Shown here: positions 9,365 to 18,700 of the stretch, one piece after another
Numbering within the stretch: the stretch's first letter is position 1
Layout of the letters: every line of letters begins with the position of its first letter
Assembly: GCA_963724065.1 (NCBI GenBank)
Contig: CAVRTB010000002.1
Location: 310,001-374,000, forward strand
Source: DASRIA01 sp963724065
GTDB taxonomy: Bacteria; Actinomycetota; Thermoleophilia; Solirubrobacterales; JBBDJG01
Length of the DNA stretch: 64,000 nucleotides
Direction: 5' to 3'
The notes under the pieces: generated by a model
The model's input: only the letters and a program-made list of their open reading frames with translations
Told to the model about the DNA's origin: nothing
Databases searched by the model: none
Translations under genes and position numbers: made by a program

Positions 9365-10947
9365 CCGCGCCCCGCCGCTTCGAGGCGGCGATGGCGGCGC
9401 ATCTCGCCCTGGAGGCGTTCGAGCCGGGCCTCGGTCTCGCGATCGGTGTACGTCATCGCCGCGGCGACGGAGGGATGTACCCCGGCGATGCGGTCGAGCA
9501 TCTCGAGCGCGACAGCACGGTAGTTCGCGTGACCCTCACGGCCCGAGCGCAGCTCGATCAGGTGCATCGCCTCGCGTGCGTTGAGGTCGAGCACGTAGCG
9601 GATCCGGTAGGCCAGCGAGACGGCGTAGGCCGCCTCCTCGACGTGTCCGAGCGCCCGCAGCCGGTCGTGCTCGGCGCGGCTCGCGTCGAGGCCCTCACGG
9701 TATTCGTCGCCGTACCCGGCGGCCTCGACCTCCTCGGGGATGTCGGCGCCGAGGTCGGTGCCGAGGCGCTGCCACTGGCACGTCAGCATGCGGTGGCGCT
9801 GGAGGTCGCGGAAGGCGCCGTAGTCGGAGACGATCTCGAAGCGGTAGTGCAGCGCCTCCCACCCGCGCCCGGGCTTGTGGCGCCGGTTGCCGCGCGCCCC
9901 CGCGAGGTCGGCGATCGCCCCCGCGCGCTCGGCGTCGCTCATCTTCGCGACGGCCTCGCGCAGCTGCGCCTCGGGGGCGCCGCCTGCCTCGAACAGGCAC
10001 GCCGCGACGAGGTCGGCCTCACTGCCCTCCGCGTGCTCGAGCTGTACCGACGGCGGCTCCTCCGTTCTCCGCTCGTCGTCGAGGCCGAACCGCGCGACAG
10101 CGCGTGACGCGCGCTCGCGGGTCTCGCGCAGATACTCGATCCAAGCGCCGCCGCGGTCGGGCATGTCGACGCGCTTGACGAACGCCGGGATCACCCCGCG
10201 CAACTCGCCCAGCGCGCGCTCGCCGAAGTCGCGTGCCTCCGGGAGCGGCGAGGCGAGCAGGCGCATCAGCAGCTGCTCGTAGGCCTGCCCCGACGCGTAG
10301 ACGCCGACGTGGCTGAGCGAGGCCGCCGGCAGCAGGCCGCGCATCGCGTCCAGCGCCTTCGCCTTGATCGAGCGCTCCCAGACCGCCGCGGGCTCCTCGC
10401 CGCGCGGATGCTGCTCCGCGGCCCACGCGCGCATGCGCTCGAGCCCGGCGGAGTAGAGGTCGAAGATGCGCTCCATCGCCTCGGCATAGGGAGCGCCGAG
10501 CCGCTCGTCGCGGTGGTAGCGGTAGCCCCCGCCGGGCATCGGCCGGTCGTACGCGATGTAGCGGGTGGACTGCTCGAGGTAGGCGGCAAGCCGGCCGCGC
10601 TGGAGGATCTTGGTGAGCACGTTCGACGACCACTCGCAGGCGAGGTGGGCCCCGCCGAGCTGCGCGACGGAGTCGTCGCCGAACTCGAGGAAGACGCGCT
10701 CGTAGAGCTGGTCCGCGCGGGCCGTGTCGACCGCGGCGGCCGCGTGGCTCTCCCCGGTCTCCCCGGCGAACTCGTCGAGGTAGAGCCGCCGCAGGGTTCC
10801 CCCGTAGCGCGAATAGCGCGCAAACAGCGCCCCCTTCGTGACCTCGGGGAGATCCACGACGCAGAAGACGGGCGAGTCGAGATTCGTGAAATGCGGCTCC
10901 AGGAGCCGCTTCTCATCGGATGTGAACTGTTCGGCCGGGTAGTCCAC
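9361..10947 (-). CDS. ThyX-like protein with two ThyX-fold domains
   Basis: A 528-residue relative of flavin-dependent thymidylate synthase, built from two ThyX-like halves. The N-terminal half has FGDDSVAQLGGAHLACEW followed by QRGRLAAYLEQSTRYIAY, so it keeps the STRY end of the ThyX motif but lacks RHR. The C-terminal half has LQRHRMLTCQWQRLG and LNAREAMHLIELRSG, keeping RHR but not STRY. Classical ThyX has both in one chain of about 220-250 residues. I chose the GTG at 10947 (MDYPAEQFTSDEKR); the longer frame to 11082 runs into the small-RNA element. Activity as a thymidylate synthase is an inference. Confidence 0.8.
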   Translation of the reverse strand: MDYPAEQFTSDEKRLLEPHFTNLDSPVFCVVDLPEVTKGALFARYSRYGGTLRRLYLDEFAGETGESHAAAAVDTARADQLYERVFLEFGDDSVAQLGGAHLACEWSSNVLTKILQRGRLAAYLEQSTRYIAYDRPMPGGGYRYHRDERLGAPYAEAMERIFDLYSAGLERMRAWAAEQHPRGEEPAAVWERSIKAKALDAMRGLLPAASLSHVGVYASGQAYEQLLMRLLASPLPEARDFGERALGELRGVIPAFVKRVDMPDRGGAWIEYLRETRERASRAVARFGLDDERRTEEPPSVQLEHAEGSEADLVAACLFEAGGAPEAQLREAVAKMSDAERAGAIADLAGARGNRRHKPGRGWEALHYRFEIVSDYGAFRDLQRHRMLTCQWQRLGTDLGADIPEEVEAAGYGDEYREGLDASRAEHDRLRALGHVEEAAYAVSLAYRIRYVLDLNAREAMHLIELRSGREGHANYRAVALEMLDRIAGVHPSVAAAMTYTDRETEARLERLQGEMRRHRRLEAAGRG

Positions 10948-11083
10948 GGGGGCCGACGATGCTACTCGCCCGGCGGTCGGATCCCTGTCGCTCACAAACT
11001 CTCGCGCGGCAGGGAAGAAACCCGGCCGCTCCCCCGTCTGGTGGTCAGAGGCGTACGGCAAACGCGACCAAACGGGGGACAAA

Positions 11084-11101
11084 ATGGGCTACCGCAAGTA
11101 A
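11084..11101 (+). CDS. Five-codon mini-ORF, MGYRK (copy 1)
   Basis: ATGGGCTACCGCAAGTAA, preceded by GGGGGAC four to five bases upstream, which is a weak ribosome-binding sequence and is base-paired in the predicted hairpin. The same five codons occur in the two other copies. The upstream reading frame is open for a while, but its residues are not conserved between copies, so conservation begins close to the ATG. Identical wobble bases mean an RNA-level motif cannot be excluded. Confidence 0.5.
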   Translation: MGYRK

Positions 11102-11128
11102 TCACACTCACCAAGACTTGAATCGAAA

Positions 11129-11155
11129 GGCCTCCGGCGATCCGGGGGCCTTTTT
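11129..11155 (+). terminator. Intrinsic terminator of MGYRK element copy 1
   Basis: Nine-base-pair stem (11129-11137 with 11142-11150, one G-U pair), a four-base loop, and five T residues directly after. It lies 64 nt upstream of the acs start, so acs needs its own promoter; TATACT at 11183-11188 is a candidate -10. Confidence 0.85.
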
Positions 11156-11218
11156 GCGTCGTGGATGTCGCGGAGGCCGCCCTATACTCGCCGCGACCCC
11201 CGCCAGAGGAGGAGTTAG

Positions 11219-13183
11219 ATGTCACAGGGAGAGGGCGCAGAGCTCGAGGTGCTGCTCGGCGACGAGCAGGCATTCGAGCCTCCGCCGGAGTTCGCCGCTC
11301 ATGCGAATGCCGCCGACCCGGCGATCTACGAGCAAGCGGACCGCGACCCTGAAGGCTGGTGGGAGAGCTGGGCCCGCAAGCTCGACTGGGCGGAGCCCTG
11401 GAGCGAGGTGCTCGACTGGAACCCACCGTGGGCGAAGTGGTTCGTCGGCGGGAAGCTGAACGTCTCCCACAACTGTCTCGACCGCCACGTCGACGCCGGG
11501 ATCGGGGAGCGGGTCGCCTTCCACTGGGAGGGCGAGGACGGCGAGCACCGCGCGATCACGTACGCGGAGCTGCTCGACATGACGAAGCGCTTCGCAAACG
11601 TGTTGAAGGGCCTCGGGGTCGAGCGCGACGACCGCGTCGCGATCTACATGCCGATGGTTCCCGAGGCGCCCGCCGCGATGCTCGCCTGCGCGCGCATCGG
11701 AGCGCCGCACTCGGTCGTGTTCGGGGGGTTCGCCCCGGAGGCCGTCAAGGACCGCATCATCGACTGCGAGGCCAAGGTGCTGATCACGGCCGACTTCTCG
11801 TTGCGCCGCGGCAAGCCGAACCCGATGAAGGCAGCGATCGACCCGGTGCTCGCCGACTGCCCGTCGATCGAGCACGTCGTCGTGTTGCGCCGCACCGGCG
11901 GTGACGTGCCGTGGACCGAGGGGCGCGACGTGTGGTGGCACGAGGCCGTCGAGCAGGCCTCGCCCGACTGCCCGGCCGAGCCGTTCGACGCCGAGCAGAT
12001 GCTGTTCCTGCTCTACACCTCAGGCACGACGGCGAAGCCCAAGGGCATCGTGCACACCGCCGCCGGCTACCTGATCGGCGCGATGGCGACGCACAACCTG
12101 GTGTTCGACATCAAACCCGAGGCCGACGTCTTCTGGTGCTCGGCCGACATCGGCTGGGTCACCGGGCACAGCTACATCGTCTACGGGCCGCTCGCCAACG
12201 GCTGCACGTCGATCCTCTACGAGGGCGCGCCCGACTATCCCGAAAAGGACCGCTGGTGGGAGATCGCGGAGCGCTACAAGGCCACGATCTTCTACACCGC
12301 GCCGACCGCGATCCGCGCCTGCATGAAGTGGGGCAGGGAGTACCCCGACCGCCACGACCTCTCGTCCCTGCGCCTGCTCGGCAGCGTCGGGGAGCCGATC
12401 AACCCGCGCGCGTGGCTCTGGTACCACGAGGTGATCGGCGGTGAGCGCTGCCCGATCGTCGACACGTGGTGGCAGACCGAGACCGGCAACATCATGATCA
12501 CGCCGCTGCCGGGGATCACGCGCACCAAGCCCGGCTCGGCGACCGTGCCCTTCCCCGGCATCGAGGCGGCGATCTACGACTCGCGGGGGAACGCGGTCGA
12601 GGTCGGCGGGGGCATCCTCGTGCTGACGCGGCCGTGGCCGGGGATGTTCCGCACGCTCTACAACGAGCCCGAGCGCTACGTCGAGACGTACTGGTCTCGC
12701 TACGGGCCCGAGGTCTACGTCGTGGGCGACGCGGCGCGGCGGGACGCGGACGGCTACTTCTGGGTGGTGGGCCGCACCGACGACGTGATCAACGTGTCGG
12801 GCCACCGCCTGTCGACGATGGAGGTCGAGTCGGCGTGCGTTTCGCACCCCAACGTCGCCGAGGCCGCGGTGGTGCCCGAGCCCGACGAGACGACGGGCCA
12901 GGCGATCGTCGCGTTCGTGACGATGGCGGGCGGCGGCGATCCGCCGGAGGGCTTCGACACCGAGTTGCGCGAGCACGTGAGCGTGAAGATCGGCAAGCTC
13001 GCCCGCCCGAAGCGCTTCATCTGGGCGGACGACCTGCCGAAGACGCGCTCCGGCAAGATCATGCGCCGCCTCTTGAAGGACATCGCGTCCGGGCACGAGC
13101 TGGGCGACGTGACGACCCTGCGCGACCCTACGGTGATGGACGCGCTGACCCGGAAGATGGACGCGCGGCAGGACGAGGAGTAA
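11219..13183 (+). CDS. acs: Acetyl-CoA synthetase (AMP-forming)
   Basis: Activates acetate to acetyl-CoA through an acetyl-adenylate. The 654 residues match the family length. The adenylation motif LLYTSGTTAKPKGIVHT lies near residue 262, and the C-terminal TRSGKIMRRLLKDIASG near residue 612 carries the lysine that is acetylated in Acs proteins. The start is an ATG after a strong GGAGGAG (about 11208-11214). A TATACT at 11183-11188 may be its -10. It sits downstream of MGYRK element copy 1 and before the TolB-like gene. Confidence 0.95.
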   Translation: MSQGEGAELEVLLGDEQAFEPPPEFAAHANAADPAIYEQADRDPEGWWESWARKLDWAEPWSEVLDWNPPWAKWFVGGKLNVSHNCLDRHVDAGIGERVAFHWEGEDGEHRAITYAELLDMTKRFANVLKGLGVERDDRVAIYMPMVPEAPAAMLACARIGAPHSVVFGGFAPEAVKDRIIDCEAKVLITADFSLRRGKPNPMKAAIDPVLADCPSIEHVVVLRRTGGDVPWTEGRDVWWHEAVEQASPDCPAEPFDAEQMLFLLYTSGTTAKPKGIVHTAAGYLIGAMATHNLVFDIKPEADVFWCSADIGWVTGHSYIVYGPLANGCTSILYEGAPDYPEKDRWWEIAERYKATIFYTAPTAIRACMKWGREYPDRHDLSSLRLLGSVGEPINPRAWLWYHEVIGGERCPIVDTWWQTETGNIMITPLPGITRTKPGSATVPFPGIEAAIYDSRGNAVEVGGGILVLTRPWPGMFRTLYNEPERYVETYWSRYGPEVYVVGDAARRDADGYFWVVGRTDDVINVSGHRLSTMEVESACVSHPNVAEAAVVPEPDETTGQAIVAFVTMAGGGDPPEGFDTELREHVSVKIGKLARPKRFIWADDLPKTRSGKIMRRLLKDIASGHELGDVTTLRDPTVMDALTRKMDARQDEE

Positions 13184-13230
13184 GCTGCTGCCCAGCTCGA
13201 CTGCTGGGGGAGTGGTGGGAGGCCGGGTCA

Positions 13231-14796
13231 ATGCGCACGCTGATCGCAGGATCGTTGCTGGCGCTGTGCTCGATCGCCGTCCCGGCCCAGGCTGCCTTCC
13301 CGGGGCAGAACGGGAAGATCGCGTACAGCAGCGATCCAACGGGCACCTTCCCGCAGCAATACCACTTGTTCTCGATCAACCCGGACGGATCGGGGACCAC
13401 GCAGTTGACCCATCCGCCGGGGAGCCAGGTGTCGCCCGCATGGTCGCCGGACGGACAGAAGATCGCCTTCGGGGCCGACAACGCGATCTACGTGATGAAT
13501 GCGGACGGCTCCGGCACCACTCGCCTGACGGAAGGGAGCATCCTGGATAACTTGCCGGCATGGTCGCCTGACGGAACAAAGATCGTCTTCTCGAGGCAAC
13601 CCTGCGCGGGCTGCACGCTTTCGCTCTACAAGATGAATGCCGACGGGAGCAACCAGGTGCTCGTCGTGCCGGGCGAGGCCCAGAATCCCGCTTGGTCGCC
13701 GGACGGCTCGAAGATCGCGTTCTCGCGGAACTACAGGATCTATTTAGTCAACCCGGATGGCACCGGACTCGCCGAGCTCCCAGGTCAGCCCGGACCCGGC
13801 GAGAACACGACACCCGACTGGTCACCAAATTCGCAGAAGCTGGCGTTCATTCACGACGGCTGCGAGGGGCAATGTGAATTGGACCAAGTCTTCGACCTCT
13901 ACACGATCAACCTCGACGGCTCGGGCCTCGACAACATTGCGGGAAGCTTCGCCCACAAGCCCGCCTGGTCCCCGGACGGCACGAAGATCGCCTACTCCAA
14001 GGGCATGGACTGCCTCAACTACTGCATCCGATCCGACATCTTCGTCAGGAACGCCGACGGGAGCGGGACGCCGACGAACATCACAAACGGCGCGTCAGGG
14101 TCGAATGTGGACTACTTGTCACCGAGCTGGCAGCCGACGTTCGGCTCCGGCTACCCCCGCCCGAAGGGCGCGACCCCCACACGCGTGTCGCTCGTGCCCG
14201 CCTACGCCGCATGCACCGCGCCCAACCGCACGCACGGCCCGCCGCTCGCGTTCGGGTCGTGCAACCCGCCGGTGCACCAATCGTCCTACCTCACGGTCGG
14301 CACGCCCGACCTGAACGGCGCGCCGCTGACCTCGGAGGGCTTCGTGCGCTACGGGGCGATCGTGGGCGATCCCGCCACGCCCGCCGACGAGGCCGACCTC
14401 GCGCTGCGCGTGCAGATCACGGACGTGCGCTGCCAGGCAGGCACGACCGCCTGCGGCAGCGCCAACGCCGTAGCCGGCCCCGACTACTCCGGCGAGGTCG
14501 AAGCTCGGGCTTCCACCCGCATGACCGACCGCACGGGCAGCGGCGGCGATCCGGCGACCGCGACGGACGTCCACTTCCCGCTCACGACCTCGTGCACGCC
14601 CACGGCCGCCACGAACGTCGGGTCGACCTGCTCGCTCACCACCACGCTCGACACCCTGATCCCGGGCGCCGTGGTCGAGCGCGCGCGCACGATCCTGCAG
14701 CTCGGCCAGGTGTGGGTCGTGGACGGCGGCTCCGACGGCGACACCGCGACGGAGCCCAACACGGTGTTCTTGCGGCAGGGGGTTTTCGTCCCCTAA
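13231..14796 (+). CDS. Secreted TolB-like beta-propeller protein
   Basis: Exported protein of 521 residues with a signal peptide (MRTLIAGSLLALCSIAVPAQA). Five repeats of the type PAWSPDGxKIAF, with NPDGSG or NADGSG between them (residues about 45-300), form a PD40/TolB-like propeller. The C-terminal 200 residues are a separate domain with few recognisable features, ending in WVVDGGSDGDTATEPNTVFLRQGVF. The frame is open far upstream, but the ATG at 13231 follows GGGAGG and gives a clean signal peptide. Role unknown; not part of a Tol operon. Confidence 0.82.
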   Translation: MRTLIAGSLLALCSIAVPAQAAFPGQNGKIAYSSDPTGTFPQQYHLFSINPDGSGTTQLTHPPGSQVSPAWSPDGQKIAFGADNAIYVMNADGSGTTRLTEGSILDNLPAWSPDGTKIVFSRQPCAGCTLSLYKMNADGSNQVLVVPGEAQNPAWSPDGSKIAFSRNYRIYLVNPDGTGLAELPGQPGPGENTTPDWSPNSQKLAFIHDGCEGQCELDQVFDLYTINLDGSGLDNIAGSFAHKPAWSPDGTKIAYSKGMDCLNYCIRSDIFVRNADGSGTPTNITNGASGSNVDYLSPSWQPTFGSGYPRPKGATPTRVSLVPAYAACTAPNRTHGPPLAFGSCNPPVHQSSYLTVGTPDLNGAPLTSEGFVRYGAIVGDPATPADEADLALRVQITDVRCQAGTTACGSANAVAGPDYSGEVEARASTRMTDRTGSGGDPATATDVHFPLTTSCTPTAATNVGSTCSLTTTLDTLIPGAVVERARTILQLGQVWVVDGGSDGDTATEPNTVFLRQGVFVP

Positions 14797-14880
14797 CCGC
14801 GCTTTGCAGGAAGAAAGCTGAGCGCCCGCTTGGCCCATCGGGTTGCCCGGCCCCTGCGCAACGTGGTTACATAGCAGCGC

Positions 14881-15468
14881 ATGTCACTAGCGACCGTCGC
14901 CGACGCGGATCTGGTTGCACGCTGCAGGCGCGGCGACCAGCAGGCATGGGACGAGCTCGTCAACCGCTTCTCGCGGTACGTCTACGCGATCGCATCGCGC
15001 GTCTACCGTCTCCAGGACTCCGACGCGGAGGATGTCTTCCAGGACGTGTTCACGCGCACCTGGCAGCACCTCGACGATCTGCGTGATGACACCGCGGTGC
15101 GCCCCTGGATCGGCACGCTCACGCGCCGCCTGTGCGTCGACAAGCTGCGCTCCGGCTCGCGTGAGGTGGTCGCCGACGAACTGCTCGAGACGACCCCCGC
15201 CACCCGCGACGAGCTGGCGGAGGTCGACGAAGCGCTTTACGTCCACGAGGCGATGAAGCAGCTGCCCGAGCACTGCGCCGAGATCCTCGACCGGTTCTTC
15301 GCGCAGGACCAGAGCTACAAGGTGATCGGCAATGCGCTCGATCTGCCGCCCGGCACGATCGCGAGCCGCATCTCGCGCTGCCTGCGAAAACTGCGTCTCC
15401 AACTCGAGGGAAGAAAGCCGCGTTTCGAGCCGTCAGGTGACCACGAGGTAATTAGAAATGACCCTTGA
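14881..15468 (+). CDS. RNA polymerase sigma factor, sigma-70/ECF type
   Basis: ECF-like sigma factor of 195 residues. Region 2 is at residues about 10-75 (ELVNRFSRYVYAIASRVY, then DAEDVFQDVFTRTWQHL) and region 4 at about 120-175 (MKQLPEHCAEILDRFF, DLPPGTIASRISRCLRKLR). The next gene starts 11 nt inside its 3' end, so the pair is translationally coupled and the partner may modulate it. Target promoters cannot be identified from the window. Confidence 0.88.
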   Translation: MSLATVADADLVARCRRGDQQAWDELVNRFSRYVYAIASRVYRLQDSDAEDVFQDVFTRTWQHLDDLRDDTAVRPWIGTLTRRLCVDKLRSGSREVVADELLETTPATRDELAEVDEALYVHEAMKQLPEHCAEILDRFFAQDQSYKVIGNALDLPPGTIASRISRCLRKLRLQLEGRKPRFEPSGDHEVIRNDP

Positions 15469-15718
15469 GCCACACGACGAGGAACGCTTGGCCGCACTGC
15501 TGAAGATGCTGCCCCCCGCCCCCGAGGGATGGGTCCGCGCAGCCCAGGAGCTACCGCGGGCGCGCCAGGAGATCGACGAGATCGCCCGGCGGGCCGAGGA
15601 AGACGCGGAGTTCCGGGCGGCCGTGACCGCAGATCTCGAGAAGGCGCTGGAGCAGGCGGGTTACGAAGTGGACCCGACCCTGCTGCCGGAGCTGCGCGAA
15701 AAGCTCTCCGCCTCCTAG
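15458..15718 (+). CDS. Small acidic protein coupled to the sigma factor
   Basis: An 86-residue soluble protein I do not recognise. It is rich in Glu and Ala and probably mostly helical (ARQEIDEIARRAEEDAEFRA). It has no transmembrane segment and no zinc-binding CxxC. Its start lies 11 nt inside the sigma-factor gene, which suggests a regulatory partner such as an anti-sigma-like protein, but only the context supports that. Confidence 0.6.
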   Translation: MTLEPHDEERLAALLKMLPPAPEGWVRAAQELPRARQEIDEIARRAEEDAEFRAAVTADLEKALEQAGYEVDPTLLPELREKLSAS

Positions 15719-15796
15719 CTCACAGCCGGTGAGGCGCGCCCTGCGCGCCGCCTGAAAGCACCGGCGCGGAGGCGACAGCTCCCATAGACTGGCCTC

Positions 15797-18700
15797 GTGG
15801 GCGGCTGCGGGAGATGCGGTAGGCCGAACCCACCCGATGCAGCCTTCTGCAGTGCGTGCGGGGCGCGGCTGGGAAGGGTTCTTGGTTCCGACGAGCGTAA
15901 GCCGGTGTCGATCCTGTTCACGGATGTCGCCGGCTCGACTTCGCTCGGCGAGCGACTGGAGCCGGAAGCGGTCCGGCGGGTGATGCTGAGCTACTTCGAG
16001 GCCGCGTCGGCCGTCGTGGAGCGCCACGGCGGTACCGTCGAGAAGTTCATCGGGGACGCCGTGATGGCGGTGTTCGGCGTTCCCACCGCGTTCGAGGACC
16101 ATGCCGAGCGGGCGGTGCGCGCCGCGCTCGAGCTGCAGGAGGAGCTGACCCGGGTGAACGCGGAGCTCCAGCGCGGCTGGGGCGTGCAGATCGCGATCCG
16201 CACCGGCGTCAACAGCGGCGAGGTCGTCGCCGGCGACGCGTCGGCGGGCCAGGCGCTCGTGACCGGCGACCCCGTGAACGTCGCGGCGCGCCTCCAGCAG
16301 GCCGCGGCCGCCGGAGAGACGCTGATCGGCGAAGGCACCCGGCAGCTGGTCGGCGAGGCCGTCGAGGCCGAGCCCGTCGAGCCGCTCACGCTCCGCGGAA
16401 AGTCGGAGACCGTTCCGGCGTGGCGCCTGATCTCGACCGGCGCACGGCGAACGGCCGACGGCGGGCCGATGCTCGGGCGCGAAGACGAGCTCCACCGCCT
16501 GCGCGAGGCCTTCGAGCGGGTCGCCTACGAGCGCAACCCGCAGCGCGTGGTCGTTCTCGGCACGCCCGGCATCGGCAAGACGCGGCTCGCGCGCGAGGCC
16601 GGCGCGGCGCTCTCCGAGCGCGCCACGGTGCTCGTCGGCCGGTGCCTCCCCTACGGCGAGGGCATCAGCTTCTGGGCGCTGGGCGAGATCGTGCGCCAGC
16701 TCGCGGACGGCGAGCACCCGCGGACGGCCCTCGAACGGGCGCTCGCGCCCGATCCACGGGCGAAGCTGCTTGCGCACCGCGTGATCCAGGCCGCGGGCCT
16801 CGAGGAGGCCACGACCGCCCGCGAGGACCTCACCGCCGCGGTGCGGGACCTCTTCTCCGCGCTCGCGCGCCAACGACCGCTGGTCCTCGTGCTCGAGGAC
16901 CTCCACTGGGCCGACCCGGCGCTGCTCGACCTGGTCGAGCACCTGCTCGAGCACTCGACGGGCGCGCCGCTGATGCTCGTCTGCCTCGCGCGCCAGGAGC
17001 TGCTCGAGGAGCGGCCCGCATGGGCGCGCGAGACCCATGACTCCGCGCTGCTCGAGCTCGGCCCGCTGTCCGCGGGGGACACGCGCGCGCTGATCCGGCA
17101 TCTCCTGCCCGCCGGCGTGGCCTCCGACGACGTGCGCGAGCAACTCGCCGTCCGCGCGGAGGGCAACCCGCTCTTCCTCCAGCAGATGATCGCCTACCTG
17201 CGTGAGACCGGCGGGACCGGCGACGTGAGCGTGCCGCCGACCATCCAAGCGCTGCTCGCGGCGCGGCTCGACCGGCTCACGACGCCGGAACGGCACGCGA
17301 TCGGCGCGGCATCAGTCGTCGGGCGCGAGTTCTGGGCGGAGGCCGTGTCGGCGCTCGCGGGCAACGGGGACACGGCGGCGCTTCTCGAGTCCCTCACGCG
17401 CAAGCAACTCGTCGCGCCCGAGGCCTCGACGTTCGAGGGGGAGACCGGCTTCGCGTTCAGCCACATCATGGTCCGCGACGCCGCGTACGAGTCGATCACG
17501 AAGGACGATCGCGCGCAGTTGCACGAGCGGCTTGCCGACTGGCTCGAGGCCCGCCACCCGCAGCGCATGATCGAGATCGAGGCGATTCTCGGTCAACACC
17601 TCGAGCGCGCCTACCGCTACCGGTCGGAGCTCGGCGCCGTCGACGAGCGCTCGTTCGCGCTGGCGCAGCGCGCGGCAGCGCGGCTGTCCTCCGCCGGGCG
17701 CCGCGCCGTGCGGGCGCGCGAGGATACGGCCGCGGCCGGGCTGCTCGAGCGTGCCGGGGCGCTGCTGCCGACGACCGCCCGCGCACGGCTCGAGCTGCTG
17801 CCGGCGATCGGCGAGGCGCTCGAGGGCACCGCCAATCACAAGCGCGCCGGGGAGATCTACGAGGAGGCGCTCGAGCGCGCGCTCGCGGCGCGCGCGCCAC
17901 AGGTCGAGGGTCTCGCGCGACTCGGGCGCGCGCACGTGTGGTTCGTGGCGCACCCGGAGATCACGGCCACGCGCATCGTCGACGAGGCCGGGCACGCGAT
18001 CCGGCTGCTCGACGGCACCGGGGAGGAGCGGGGGCTCGCCGACGCCTTCCGGCTGCTCGGCGAGGCGCGCATGTACGAGGGACGGGCAAGCGAGGGCCGG
18101 CAGGCGCTCGACCAGGCCCTCGAGCACGCCGACCCGGCGACGCTTCCACGCCATTGGAATGCGATCTCGTTCGCGATGGGGATGTGCCTGCTCGACGGCC
18201 CCGCGCATCTCGAGGACGCGACCAGCTTCGCCGCGGAGCACCTCGCCGCCGCGCGGGAGCGCTCGATGCGAGCGATGGAGGCGGACATGCTGCACGTGCT
18301 CGGCGTGGGGCTCGGACGGCGCGGGCGCTTCGACGAGGCGCGCGCGGCGCTGGGCGAGTCGACGGCGATCAGCGAGGACATGGGGCTGCGCTACATGGCG
18401 CAGTGGTCCAAGCGCAGTCACGGTCGCCTCGAGCTGGCGGCCGGCGATCCGGTCGCGGCCGAGCGCGCGCTGCGCGAGAGCTGGGACGTCCTCACGGAGA
18501 TGGGGCTCGACAGCTCCCTCGGGGAGACCGCCGTGCCGCTCGCCGACGCGCTCTGCGCCCAGGGCCGCCTCGACGAAGCCGAGGCGACGCTGCGCGCCGT
18601 GAAGGACGAATGGGCAGGCGGGGACGCCAGCATCAGCGCTCCGCGCCTCTGCGTGCGCGCGCAGCTGCTCGCCGCCCAGGGCTGGACGAAGCTCGCGCAG

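Larger units (their letters stand above)
11011..11155 (+). ncRNA. MGYRK element, copy 1: structured RNA with five-codon ORF and terminator
   Basis: Unrecognised small transcription-unit-like element between the divergent ThyX-like gene and acs. It reads GGGAAGA box (11012-11018), a nested hairpin, mini-ORF (11084-11101), GACTTGAA, and an intrinsic terminator (11129-11155). Outer stem: CCCCCGT (11031-11037) with ACGGGGG (11072-11078). Inner stems: TGGTC with GACCA, and GCGT with ACGC. The outer stem would bury the G-run just ahead of the ATG. Copy 2 at 19519 matches it closely from end to end. Function is unknown. The promoter was not identified. Confidence 0.7.

Noticed and set aside
11031..11078. 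Known 6C RNA of actinobacteria
   Set aside because: There is a C-run, but it lies in a stem rather than in two hairpin loops, and the mini-ORF and GGGAAGA box are not part of that family.
12020..13339. 439-codon open frame antisense to acs
   Set aside because: Composition is that of a shadow frame; acs is clearly the real gene.
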